In this document: one piece after another, positions 33,001 through 45,000 of the stretch
Layout: every line of letters starts with the position of its first letter
Numbering within the stretch: position 1 is the first letter of the stretch
Origin: Gonium pectorale
Lineage: Eukaryota > Chlorophyta > Chlorophyceae > Chlamydomonadales > Volvocaceae
NCBI GenBank assembly: GCA_001584585.1
Contig: LSYV01000044.1
Coordinates: 666,644-730,643, forward strand
Direction: 5' to 3'
DNA: 64,000 nucleotides
Made by a program: the position numbers and the translations under genes
Notes under the pieces: generated by a model
What the model was told of the DNA's origin: nothing
The model's database searches: none
What the model saw: the letters and a program-made list of their open reading frames with translations, nothing else

Positions 33001-35916
33001 GGGAGCGGCGCAGGCGGGATGGGGAGTGGAGGGCGTGGCCCGGCCGGCGCGGCCGAAGTCTGGGAGGCTGGGCAGCAGCTTGGCGTACAGCTGCTTGGGG
33101 TATCGCCCCCGGTGCTGGCACTGCCGCCGGCGCCGCCATTGAAGACGGCGGAGGAGGAGCTGGTCTGTGCAGGAGAGTCTCCTGTACGCATCTTGTTGCA
33201 TAGCCCTCGTGCGCAGACGGCCAGGCTGCTGCTGCTGAGGGACGGCGGCGGCGGCATCGGTAGTGCCGGCGGCGTCACGGCCGCTGACTGCAGCTGCGGT
33301 GGCGGCGGCTGCAGCGCCGGCTGTGTGCTCCTGGGCGAGTTCGGCGTGGAGCTGCTGGAGGGGCTCCAGGAGTTGGAGCTGCGCCCGACGGCCCGCCAAG
33401 TATATGCCCTGTTGGCGGCTCCCGAGGTATGTGCGTACGGACAATGTACGAACGTGTACGAACGTGCGTGATGCGCTCTGTGTGCGTCGTCAACACCATC
33501 GTCCCGAGTCGCGGTCCGGAGCTCCGGACCCAGTGGCCAATGGCAGGGCGGGCTGCGGCAAAGAGGCATGTTTGGAGCGGGTGGTGCGTTCGGCGAGCGT
33601 TCATAGCGCGCTGGTGTGCATGGGCCGAATGGCGGCACTTCTCGAAAGCCTGCTCGTGGAATCGTACTCCTTCGTCCAACTGCGCAACGGGTGCACAACT
33701 GTCAACGAATGCAGGGCTCTGGTTTAGGCCGTGCTCGAGCTCCCACCGCGCAACCGCAGCCGCTGCTGCTGGCGCTGGTGCCTCCCGCACACGCACCAGC
33801 CGACGGAGACGGATACCGTGATGGTGACGGTGATGGCGCCGCCGTCGTCGACGGCGGCGATAGCGATGGCGGCGGTGGCCACAGCCCGCGCTTCAAAAGT
33901 GGTAGCGGCGGTGGTGCCCTGGGCTCGGCGGCGCCCCACGGGCGGACGCCGCCCTCGCCGCCCTCGCCGCCACTGGTGCACTTTATGGCGCCGCTGTTGC
34001 TGTTGCCGGCCCAAGCGGCGGCGGAGTTGTGTGTCCTGTGGGATCAGATCTCCTCTGCCGCCGCTGCCGCTGCGGACGGACCGCCCGCGATGGCAGTGAT
34101 GCGTGAGGGTGGCCCGGCAGCAGAGGACAGGGATGGGCCGGCAGCTGAGCCAGCCGAAGCTCAGCCCCACAGCATCCAGGCGACAGCTGTGCTAGGCTGC
34201 CGCCAGCCCACCCTGCCCGCCTCCTCGGGAGTGCAGGAGAACGCCCAGTCCCAGGGCGCCCAGTCCCAGCTGCCTTCGTCCCCTCCTCCCCCTCATTATG
34301 CGGGCTGGTGTGAGGAGTATGCGCCACTGCTCCAGGACCTCGCATTCGTCCTGGAGGCCGCTGTGGCGGCGGAGGGGGAGGAGGAGGTGTGGCGGCGGCG
34401 GCGCGACGGCGGCGGCGTGCGGCACCAGGACGGCGCCGCGGCGGCAGCAGCAGCTGCAGCAGCGGACGCGGCTATGGAGGTGGTGGCAGCGCTGTTGGCG
34501 TACCTCGAGGCGGTCGACATGACAGCCACGGCGGCGCTGGTCAGGGCATCAGCGGCTACCATTGCAAGGGTCGCAGCGGTTGGAGCGGCGCCTGACGGTG
34601 CCGGCGGCGGCACTGCCGGTTCGAATGGCGGCAGTGGTAGCGGCGGCGCGGCTGGCCGGTCCGAATTGGTGGTGCCAAGGACAGCCGGCGTGACGTCCAT
34701 GCTGCGGGGCCTCGCCACAGCCGCCTCCACAGCAGTGGCGCGCGGCAACGCCGCGTTCCTGAAGAGGAGTGCAGTGCCGGCCGCCGTGGCCCGCGCCGGG
34801 CGCCTGCTGTGTCGCGCTCCTCTTCGACTTCTCGTCACCGGTGCCGTGCAGCCCAAGGCCGTGGCGGCGGCGGCGCCGCCGCTGCCGCCGAACGCATCGG
34901 CAGACCCTGCTCCCTCAGCCGCCTGCGGCACGGGCTGCGACCCGCTAGGCTTGAGCGGCCCGTGGCCGCCAGCCCTGGAGCGGCGCTACTGCGCCTGGCG
35001 CGCGACGCGCCTGGCGTGCGCCGCGCCCTACGCGATGGCGGTCACCGCCCAGGCGTTCCTGCTGGCCATACTGCGCAGCGCCCTCGAGCGCTGCCCCGCG
35101 GCGCCGTTCTTCGCCGCCTACCTGGTGCTGCTGTGGGCTGCCGACAACGTGCCCTTCGCCGCCCTGATGCACCGCCTCCGCCATCCCGATTCCCGGCGGC
35201 GGCGGCGGCGGCGGCGGTGGCTGCCGTCCGGGCACGGTCCGTCCCCGCTCACGTGCGAAGACGGTGCGAGCGGCGACGGCGGCTGCAGCTCCGAGTCACA
35301 ACCACCGCCATCGGCATCACCGTCGCCGCCGGCGTCGGCGTCGGAGACGGTGCCGGCGCGGTTGCGGAGCCGAGGCCCGGACGCGAGCGCTGCCCTGGCG
35401 GCGTACAACGCGTACGAGGCGTACGAGGCGGCGGCGGCGCTGGCGGCGCCGCTGCTCTCCATCGCGGTCCAGCTGGCGCTCCGGGCGGGTCTCCTGGCCA
35501 CCAATCGCAGCCTGCACCACAACGCCCGGACCACCGCGGTGGTGGCGCTTCACCGTATCGTGCTGAGCTCGGTGCAGCCGGTGGACTGGCTGGCCTGGCT
35601 GGGCAGCGCCCGCGTCCGCGTCCGCTTTCATCCACGCCCCCTTGTGACGGGATTGGGGCTGGGGCTGGTACTGGCCGTGGCGACCGCGGCCGACGGCCTT
35701 GCGCTGGGCAGCGTGAATCCGGGATGGGGCTGGGGCCGCACAGCGGCGGCGGCGGTTGCCGTCCGCTCGGCGGCGGTGGCCGTGGCGGTGGTGCTGGAGT
35801 GCCTGGCGCGCTGGCAGTTTGGCTGCGAGCGGCGGAGGGGTGCGGAGCCGCCCTTCGGGGGAAGATGTGGCTGTGGGGGGCCTGCACACGACGGCGCGAG
35901 GGTCAAGGTGGCGTGA
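30024..35916 (+). CDS. Large multi-pass membrane protein, unknown function (gap inside)
   Basis: Exons: 30024-30320, 30470-30636, 30859-31054, 31171 into the gap at 31252, gap exit at 31668 to 32463, 32635-33426, 33715-35916 (stop TGA). Known exons encode about 1,500 residues; the missing piece is unknown. Hydrophobic segments occur in exon 1 (DVVGALFMLLLHVVYTAQGV), exon 2 (LALAVDYVAVAGLLLALVA), exons 3-4 and the last exon (AYAMAVTAQAFLLAIL; AAYLVLLWAADNVPFAALM; LVTGLGLGLVLAVATAA), separated by very long Ala/Gly/Ser/Pro-rich loops. This layout resembles lineage-specific volvocine membrane proteins; no known domain is recognised. I end exon 3 at 31054 rather than at 31065 because only that choice keeps phase with exon 4. 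A truncated relative lies at 10928-11645. The ATG at 30063 is an alternative start. Confidence 0.6.
31252..31667. other. Assembly gap (416 N) inside the membrane-protein gene
   Basis: The run of N starts inside exon 4 (after SHAVGPT) and ends in front of an alanine-repeat segment encoded by GCC/GCA repeats, a sequence type that often breaks assemblies. Unlike the gap at 19705, the flanks are not duplicated. Confidence 0.9.
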
Positions 35917-37313
35917 CGGCCGTTTGGAGGAGGAGTTGCCGTTCGGAGGAGGGGTTCCCGTATTGTGGGGCAGGCAGGAAGGAAGGAAGGAAGCGCGTGC
36001 CGTTGTGGCGTTTAGGGAAGGTGGAGGGACATCATGCAGACGTGTACCAGAACATAGCTTAGCAAAATGTGGATGCGTTAACCGGCATGCTGGCAGTCGG
36101 GTTTGCTGTCGTCGGCGGCGAATGGGTGAAATACTGGAATCGTCTTCCTGCGAGATGGGAGGTGGCCAAAGGTAGCTACAGCTGGAGGTGGTTTGACGAC
36201 GCGGCGGTGACGGCCGGGGGAGGCCGCGGCGTCGGGCGGATAGGGAGACGAGGTCGGCGTCATCTAAACAACGCAGATCTCCAGATATCCAATGAGTTCT
36301 CCAATCGCATTCGTGGATTATTCGTGCTTGGCAGGTGCGGTCTCTGTACGGGCGCCCTTTCGCCCGGGTACGCCAATGAACCACCGGAGCGGTAGGCCGT
36401 TGGCCGGTTGGCCGTTGGCCCCGGGCAAGGCGGCCATACTGCTGTTGTTGGCCGTTGTGGATGTTGGCTGCCACGGTGCTATCGCTCGTTGTGGTATTGC
36501 TGCACTTACTTGCACTTGTACTCACGGCGGCTGCCGTGCTCGCCCGTTTGGGGAGGAGCAGCAGCGGCGCATGCCTGTACAGTATGGTTACCAGCAACAA
36601 CATAGGCAGTCCTTCTACGACTTGATTTGTATTTAGGCCAGCAGGCCAGCAATAATAATGAATCGGTTGTGAATTATCTCTGTACGGCTGTACACATGGC
36701 CTCCCGGGATGTATGTTGTTTGCCGAACCGTGCGGTGGAAACGTGGACATGCATGCAGCGCTTATGGGAAACCGCACGACTCAATGGCGCCGCATTGTGC
36801 ACGTGGGCGATATGTCGTATGGGTGGTTTGGTCGAGGAGGTTGAATTGACCTGTTGTGGTACCCTGCAGACACCGGTGCGATACGCGGCGTTGCGAGTAT
36901 TCCTCCCAAGCTCAACAAACATGATGCTCCTCGCGCGCCGAGCTGGCGACGGCCCCCTTTGACCAGTGATCAATACTGCTGAAGCAGCTGGTCTATTTGA
37001 GAGGCCCGCTCACGCTGGGACAATCTGGGACTGGGAGACGGCCAGACTCGTCCGGGAGGTGGGCAGTGAGCGAGGTCATGTCATCGTAACATGGCTTCAC
37101 GCTGTGTAACGTCAGAGTGTGACAACGCCAGGCATGGAGCCAGAGCGCGAATCGGCCGGGGCATCTGTTCGATGCTCTATCCTCTAATGGACCAAATGCC
37201 CTCATACCCATTAAACAAACCCCTTATAATGCGCACCATGCCGACCCATGGGTCATCGCTGGACCATTGCAGCAGCATTGCGCCAGCACAGTGTAGGATT
37301 ACGGATTTGCGGC
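35917..37313. other. Intergenic; no gene seen
   Basis: 3' flank of the membrane-protein gene. Short frames only; no domain and no splice-consistent exon set. Short direct duplications are present, for example GGCCGTTGGCCGGTTGGCCG near 36396. Confidence 0.4.
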
Positions 37314-37604
37314 GTGCGCCCCACCCCCACCCCAGATGTCCAACCGGCCCGGACACATGAATCCGACTGGTAGCACCCGGGATTCCGACTGCGCACAGCC
37401 ACGACACCGAAACGGCCAGAGGGAGCTGGTTCCCGCTTTTCCCGCCAGTATACATTTCTCCACATACGAGACGATGTATAGGCTGCAATCTTACAGTGAG
37501 GTGACAAGTTGTCACACCCAATCACCAGCAGCCGTTGTACCATGCTGTATTAGCCGTCAAAGTATCTCCATGCTGAATCTCACGGCGTGCATTCTGAACC
37601 TACC
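37314..37604 (-). repeat. Dispersed repeat D, copy 2 (inverted relative to copy 1)
   Basis: The reverse complement matches 14293-14575 over its full length with many substitutions and small indels. Neither copy has an open frame of note. The boundaries are where visible similarity ends. Confidence 0.8.
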
Positions 37605-40600
37605 ATCGACCACTGCAGCAACAAAGAAGCGAAAGCAAAAATAGGCAAGCCACCTCGACTGACACATGTACACAAACGCCGCTGGTATCTCGGGCTAACG
37701 GGCCATCTGGACCCATTATCTTGTATTTGGACTGCTATGAAACGCGTGGCCAGCACCACACCGGGGGGCTGGTCCCGTGCGGCAAGGACTGAGGTGTGCA
37801 GCAGCTGCTCGGACGAACAGAGGAAACAGCACTGCGGTGGGGTTTCCAGGGCAGCTGCAGTTGCTTAGGGCTGCAGGCTGTCCCTTTGGGTTGAGCAAGG
37901 GGGTACAGCGGTCCCCCACACCCCTCGCCTCGCGGCGTTGAGGTGGTCTCGCGTTGGGGTGTGTAGCGCCCCAGGCCAGCGTCGGCCCGGAGATGTAACA
38001 CCACAAAAACACACACGTCATGCAAGCCCACGCAGCCCAGTCGCAACCCCATGCAGCCCATGCAGCCCAATCGCACCCCATTGCTGAGGCAAGGGCCGGG
38101 GTTAGGCACCTATGGCTTCATCGATGCAGGGTGCCCAAGTCTCGCCGGTCGTGTCGGGAGCATATGCCCCGATGCCCGCCCGGTCCTCATTTTTACCGGG
38201 CTGCACGATGAGCTGACGGCACACGACGGCATTCGCGGCAGTGCTGGAAAGTCGCTACTCGCTAGAAAGAGTTGCCACGGTGATGTCGGCGTACCGGATC
38301 CGGAGGTGGACGAGGGAGGCTTGAGAGGCATGAGCGCAGCGGGGTGCAGGCCTCGTCCGGGATACACACACGCACTGCTGTCCCGATTCGTCAGCACACC
38401 GATATGCTGAGCGCGGGGCACCAGCGGAGTAGCCTCGCGTGTAGATAGAATGAATGATAACAACGGAAGATTGTCCGTCGTTAGTCAACGGCCAGTCGGC
38501 TACGCTACTGGTGGCGCTCTGGGATACGAATGCCGTACAGTAACTGTCAGAACGACTTGAGAGCTGCGGTGTCCTTTGCGTCCCGGGCCGGCGTTATTGC
38601 AGCGCGCGTAGCAAGGGCGTACGATCATTAGACTGCGCGTTCCCGCGAGCAACACCAGCATGGTACCCCGTTGGCTTCAGGATGTCGTGAACGCACTATG
38701 CATAATGCCTCGCTCAGTTGCGGTGGCGGCGCCGCGGGGTGGCTCCCTGCGCATGGTGTCGGGGGCCCCGCGGGAGGCCGGCGCTGACCCTCTGTACAAG
38801 GCAAGGCCCCGCCGCTTACCATCCAAATGCCAAATGCACGGTTCCAGCTGTTTGGATGTTGGCCATGCACGTCCTGCGCATGCCATACGCGTTACGGTGC
38901 GTACGGCATGGTGGCTGTGCGCCCGGCTGCCGGGAACGACCCTGCCTTCATTTTCCTTCCTGGGGCCCGCTTGTGCAGTAGACCGCCATCTTCTGCCACG
39001 GGGCATGGAGGATGAAACACGAGGCAGCCGCTGCCCAAGGCACATGGACTACGTCAACTCGCAGACCTGCAATATATTCAAGCAGAGACTGTGGGTAACG
39101 GTATTGCAATCGCACCGGAAGCAGCGGTGATGTAGTGCTGTCGCGCCCCAACGGTTTTCGTCACGACAGCTCGTGCGCGGACCCACGGTGTGCTGCATTG
39201 CCACCTGGGCGCGCCGACCACCGAGGACGCGCCCACGGCCCAATCGCACCTGTTACGGTGACTGTAACTGCTGTAACTGTAACTGTAACTGTATGCTCCT
39301 TGACCGTCTACTGCACTTGAAAAGTAGGCCGGAAAGCTTCATACAAGATTGAAAAGGGTGCAGCCCCGTACATCACTCCTTGTAAGCCGTGTTTGTGAGT
39401 GGGTGTTCGATCCGCGTGCTAAGGCAGACAGGGCGAGCGGGAAAGGAAAGAGGCGAGGCGCTGGTTTGCCGGAGGACTGGAGGAGAGTGCATGTGCAGTC
39501 CCGCGCTCTTCCTGGCGGCTTCGGTGGCCTCCAAGCAGCCCTTCGTCGGCACTCCGCGGGGGCATGGGGGGCCTGTTCGGCGGATCAGGCCGCTTGAAGT
39601 TTTGCATGGATCCTCTGACCCAACCCTTCAAATTGCGGGCCCTACCGTGCTCCTCCGCCGCGGCCTCATCCTGCCCAGCGTGCGTGCAAGCTAGCACCTG
39701 AGCCCCCACGCCGCCGCCGCCGCGGCAGTGGCGCCCGTTGTGGGCGAGGCGCTGAAGGTGGGGCACGCTGCTGCCGGGGTGCGCCGCATGTTTTTGGCCC
39801 GTGGCGGCCGCGGTGGCGGTGTGGCTACAGGTTACAGGTACGCGTCAATGTCGGGGAGGCCATGGGTCGATAGGTGGCAATGGCGCGACGCCGCGCGCGC
39901 TGTGTCGGGCAGCTGTGGGTGGCAAGCGTGCGCGGCGGCGGCTGGCGGCGCTGTGAGGCCCCGCCGCCGCCGCGGGTGCGAGCCGGCGGGCGTGGTTGTG
40001 CGGAACGCGAGCAGGGAGATGGCGACTGCGGCGGGAGCGGTGGGGGGCGCGGCTGCGGCGAGCCGGCGGCGCGGTGAAGGGATGTGGGGGGTGGAAAGGC
40101 GCATGGCACGGCTCGTGCGGGCGGCATGCGCGCACGGCCATGGGTTCCAGGACGTGCGGACGTTACGATGATTAGATACCCACATCCTCCAGCAGGTCAG
40201 GCTTGGTGCCTGCGCCTGCGCTGTCGATTTGCTTGTATCCGGTGTGCGGTGATGCTGAGCATAAAAACGGCAAGCACTGCCCGCGCGGGCCTTCGTCGGT
40301 ACATGTGCGCTGTTGTTAGCCAAAGCCACAGGATCGTCATGCTTTACCCTTTGCTTGAGCTGTCCGCTACAGTCTATAGTCGCATCTCTTCTGGCAGGGG
40401 CGGCACTGAGTGCAGCGCCGCGTGCACTTTGCGCCACGGCGGCGGCACATGCAGAGTCACGTGCACGCCACGAGTCAGGCGGTTGCATAGGCCGCCCAAC
40501 ATTGGTGTACAGCGCCCTTGGCTCTTGCTTGGCGCAGACACCGAGAGGCCCCCACATCGAAATGTACGGCGCGTGCAGCAGACCCGCGGGTCATCAGCAA

Positions 40601-41454
40601 AAGGACTGAAGCAGATCGTCTACACATCTCGGACGTCGCCGCACCACCTACGAAACGCTGTACCTCCCTCCACAAGCGCCGCATCGAGCACCACCAAGCG
40701 TTGCCTAACTCATCTGCAACTTCACGCAAACCCTCGAGGCCTCCCTGCTGCGGAATTGGGCGGCGCACTGCTTCGAACGCAGGCAGGCGAGGCCACGCGC
40801 GACAACTGGCAACATGGCGTCCCTAGCGTATCCCCCCACGAACAACAGCCAGGGAAAGGGCAGTTACCGCCTGCTAAATCGGTAGGTCTTTAGCCCCACG
40901 TGGCTTCAGCGGGGAATGCAACGCCCCTCCCCCGAAGGCCACGCCGCCTCCCACCAAGGTAGGGGGTGCTGCGAACGCGGAAAGCGCCAAACGGTCCAGA
41001 AACAGGTCGAGAGGCAGGCGATTAGAACCGATACCTACGTCAAAGACAGTGCCATAGAGGACCGATGGTCTCTGTTGAAGTGCCCTGATGACCGAACGCA
41101 GCCGCTCAAAGCAAGTGAAGGGCGTAGACCAACCAGCACCTGGATGCTTCCCCCGTGGATACAAAACAAACCGCAGAGCCGCATGCTGCCAACCAGAATC
41201 CACAGACGGAGCACATCCTCAAACGCGGTATCCGACACAGACACTGTGAAGAACGCGTGCTGCGCTTCCGCCGCCACTCGGCGATCAGTCCCCCAGCCTC
41301 GCCGCCCGCGCCCAGTAAACCACCCTCCCAAGCTGGGTGCTTGCCCCTTACCACTAGCCCAGATACTATCGGATGCGGAGAGGTCTGCACCGACGCTGCC
41401 GAGCTGCCGAGCGCCCTACAGCACGGTGCCGTTCCGGCAGCCACACCATGTCGC
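37605..41454. other. Gene-poor stretch; simple repeats
   Basis: No gene can be supported over nearly 4 kb. Features seen: short direct repeats of CATGCAGCCCA around 38030-38080; a CTGTAA hexamer array at about 39261-39292; purine- and GCC-rich tracts at 39700-40080. A minus-strand frame at 39766-39419 (with RNLKGWVRGSMQNFKRPDPP) and one at 41203-40874 (LRFVLYPRGKHPGAGWSTPF) have protein-like composition but no recognised family. The latter could lie in the 3' UTR of TOM7. Confidence 0.4.
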
Positions 41455-41819
41455 TTAGCCCATCCACAGCAGCTGGCCCAGGCTGGGCCGCGGCTTTGTC
41501 GTCAGCATGCCGACGAGGATGATGGTGGGGATGAAGCCCCAGTGGACGATGGGCTGGGGTGTGGCGTGGGGAGGGGTGTCAGCGAAGCGGGGAGGGTGAT
41601 GATAGCGGGCTTTGGCGAGCGAGATGCGCTGGCGGCTGATTGCGGCGCAGCAATCAGCGCAGCACGTGCACAGCGGGGGAAGATGCATCAAGTGTGGAGG
41701 TAGGCAGCGACCCACGCCGATGGTGGCGATGACGCCTTGTCGCGACACACCTTTCCGTAGGTGACCGCCAGATCCACAGCTTTCTCGAGCTGCTTAACGA
41801 TGTCACTGTTCTTCGCCAT
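41455..41819 (-). CDS. TOM7: Mitochondrial import receptor subunit TOM7
   Basis: Two exons, 41819-41751 and 41553-41455, joined in phase 0 (donor GTGTGT, acceptor CCCCAG), give a 55-residue protein, within the usual 50-75 residue range. The N-terminal half is a charged helix (MAKNSDIVKQLEKAVDLAVT). The C-terminal half has the TOM7 hallmark HWGFIPTIILVGM, a single transmembrane helix with the Gly-Phe-Ile-Pro turn, then TTKPRPSLGQLL, which matches the plant TOM7 end (KPSLSQLL). TOM7 is a small tail-anchored subunit of the TOM complex in the mitochondrial outer membrane and modulates its assembly. It is transcribed away from the AcD-repeat gene that starts 193 bp beyond its ATG. Confidence 0.88.
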
Positions 41820-42012
41820 TGCCTAGCTGCTTGCGTAAGATGCTCAAGCCACTACGATGGGTTTGTCTCCTTCACGTACTACAAGGGTTGCAGCGTAGGA
41901 AACGTCGTCACTGTCATAACCTGCCCTCCTCAACGAGACCTCCTCAAAGCCGTACGCGCTTTTTTCGCAAGCAAGAAACACTGCGCCATGATTGCATAGT
42001 GCATAGTTGGAA
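41820..42012. promoter_or_regulatory. Shared bidirectional promoter of TOM7 and the AcD-repeat gene
   Basis: Only 193 bases separate the start codons of the divergent TOM7 (minus) and AcD-repeat (plus) genes. Both 5' UTRs and core promoters must fit here unless transcription starts overlap inside the neighbouring gene. No TATA box is obvious. Confidence 0.55.
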
Positions 42013-45000
42013 ATGGAGAGCTTGAAACGTAGCGCCGATGAGGCTGGGGTGAATGGGGAGGGCGGTCCCGACTACAAGTCGGCCCGCTTGCCGGGTAAGG
42101 GCTTCATTCTCGCGTTGCGTCACGTCACGTATTGAGGACATGGAACGTTGCTTTTTCACCTCGGGGACTGCCAACGATCGCGTTGCTCTCTCATCGCGCA
42201 GACCGCTTTGAGTCGTGCGAGCCACGGCTGCGAGAGCGAATTGAGCGGCTGGTCGCAGGAGGCCTAGTGAGTTAGCACAGCCTGGGGCTAGCAGGGTCCG
42301 GCTTGGGTCCGATGTCCATTCTGTCGCCCGCAGGTTAGGGCCGACGACGTGGACGATAAGGCTCTCGACCTTTTGAAGGAGCAAAAGATTGACGATGCCA
42401 TCAATGTCATCGACCAGTTCGAGCGGGCGGTGCAGGGAGGCAACGTTAAGAACAAAAGCGCCTACTTGGCCGGCGTTGCCACGCGCCACAAGCATTTTGG
42501 GCATGGACCCAAGCTAGCAAAGGAGGTGCAGCAGCGGCTGGAGCAGCTGTACCGCTCGGGCAAGATGCGGGACACGGTGGGTGACCGCTGCCCCCCTCCC
42601 TCGCTCCTCGTGCCCTCCCTCTCTCCTCGTGCCCTCCGTCTCTCCTCATGGCCTATCCCGTCCTCGTGCCCTCACCATGGTACCCCAGACTTCTACATGT
42701 AGCATCCATCGCTGCCGGATACCCACACTTGGCGAGCACGTCTCGTAAGGGTTTGGCCGCCTGACCCCCGGGGCTCCCGGGGATCCAACAGCACACGGTA
42801 CCTGCCACCGCGCGGCTGCTGTCGCATCCGTAGCTGGCACAGCCGCTCCCTGGCTTGCCCTCCCACCCGGCCCCAACCCTGGCCTTGCGGTGGCCGTCCC
42901 TCGCAGCAGATTCTGGACACCAAGGTGCTGGAGGCCATCCACGACCTGGAGCCGGGCTTTGCGCTGCGCGTGATCGAGAACTTTGAGGGCAAGGACCTTG
43001 AGGACGCACGCAACGTGAACGCGCTCTTCATGTCCACCATCAAGATCACCAAGGAGCAGGTGGGGCGCACCGGGTGGCGGGGCGGCGGGGGAGGCGGGTG
43101 GTCCCCCGCTCCTCGCACTCTCACCCGCCCGCACAGCCGGGAGCGTCAGGACCGGGAGCATCAGCGCTCCTGGGGGGGGTAGGGGGTACACCGAAGGACG
43201 GGAACGGCGTGCTNNNNNNNNNNNNNNNNNNNNCCAATCGCAACGAAGGAGGGTTGGTGAATTTGGTGGCAGACGCCCCGGAAGCTGCTGTTGCTGCTGA
43301 CCGATGTGGCGGGCACAGGTGCTGCAATTGTGTTGCGCTTGGGGCCTGACCCGCGGTCCGCGTTTGCGGGGAAGCGTCAATACGGGTTGCCGACAGAGGC
43401 CCCACGCACGCCGCGTCACTACTATTCCGCACCCCGGGGCGGCATGCCACACCCCGCCAACGTGCTGCTCTCCCCCGGCGGCGTCACCGTCGCGGCGCGC
43501 CCCCGCCCCGTCGCCCCTGCCGTCTGGCGGCGCTCCTCGCCCGCTGCAGATCTCCCGCGAGCGTGCGTACGGCATGCCGCCGCCAGCACACGGCTATCGC
43601 GACGTCGCGCCGCCGCCGCACCACGGACCCCCGGCGCCGCACGGACACCCCCCGCCGCCGTACGGAATGCCCCCGCCGCCGTACTCGCCGCCGCCGTACT
43701 CTGCTCCGCCGCCGTACTCCGCGCCGCCGCCGTTCTCCGCGCCGCCGCCGCCGTACGGTGCACACTCGTCGTATGCGCCGCCCCTGACGCATGCGCCGCC
43801 GCCGCCGATGTTGGCAGGTTAGCGTCGCCAGGCTTAGGTCTAGGCTGAGTGCTTGTCATATGACCATTTCCACGGTTACCATCAAGTTGCGCAACCGCGG
43901 GCATGGGAAAGGTCGTGGGAACCGTCTCGGAGTTCCTTTTTCCCTTCCGGGTCTCTGCGAGCGGCTTCCAGGGTACTTCTCCAGACACCGCCGATCCCGT
44001 GCGTCCTCAACACCCACGCCGCCGTCCGCCACCCTCTGCGCCTCCGCACCCTCGCCGCCGCCCCTCCATTGGCTCCTCACCCGCTCCTGACGCACGCCCG
44101 GTCGGCCTGCCTGCCTGCCTCCCCGCCCCTCCCCCCTCCCTTTCCTCCCTCCTCTGCCCTGCGCTCCCACGTCGCCCGCAGGCCCCGTCGCAGGCCCCGC
44201 GCGTCGGCACTGCGGCGCGGAGCAGGCGGCCGCGGGCGTGCGCATCGACGAGCTGCACAACCTGAGCCCCCACGCGCCCTACGTGCCGGCGCCGGTGGCG
44301 CTGGCGCTCCAGCGCGCCTGGGACAGCGGCAACCGGCTGGTGTCGATGCTTGACGAGGGCTCGTGGAAAGCGCTCACGGAGATGGAGGCGTCGCACGGGC
44401 AGCAGGTGAGGCCGCCACCGTTGTTTTCTTCTACCGGGTTGTGGTTTTGGCTTATGTCTGGGTTTGGCCGCTCTTGGGGCTCGAGCGATGGACCCGCCGG
44501 AGAGTGTCGGTTTGCTCATGAGGAGGCGGAGGATCGGAAGGTGCTGGACGGGAGAAGTGCGGGCGTCGAGGCCCTGGATTCCGGTTGCGGGGGGGAGGGG
44601 TGTTTAAGTCCTCACAGTATGGGGAAAGCCCCCACGTGCTCCCAATTTGAATCACACGTGCGCACAACAGGGAGCGCCCGTCAGCCACTAGCGCACCCGC
44701 CGCCTGACGCGCCAAGTGGGGAGACACCGCAGCAGCAGCCCGGCTCCGATTCGCAGACCTCACTTCCGTCGTGGTTTGATTTGTCGCCCCTGAACTTGCA
44801 ACGCGCGCTGCGTCTGGGAACGGGGATCCCACGTGCCTGTCACCCATCCGGTTCTCGTCGGCACGCCGTGTGCCGCTATCCGGACCTCCCTAAATGCCTT
44901 AATGATGAATGCCGTTTCACCCTCTACCCCACAGGTGGTCAACGAGGTGGTTGAGGCGATGAACAACCAGCAGATCCGCAACAGCAACGCCTTCCTCATC

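Noticed and set aside
30373..33471. Single 1,032-codon frame through the N gap
   Set aside because: It reads through introns and through 416 Ns, and its start lies inside intron 1. The spliced model with exons 30470-30636, 30859-31054 and so on explains the coding signal better.
39419..39766. Minus-strand frame with RNLKGWVRGSMQNFKRPDPP
   Set aside because: Proline/arginine-rich, overlapped by equally long frames on the other strand, no recognised family.
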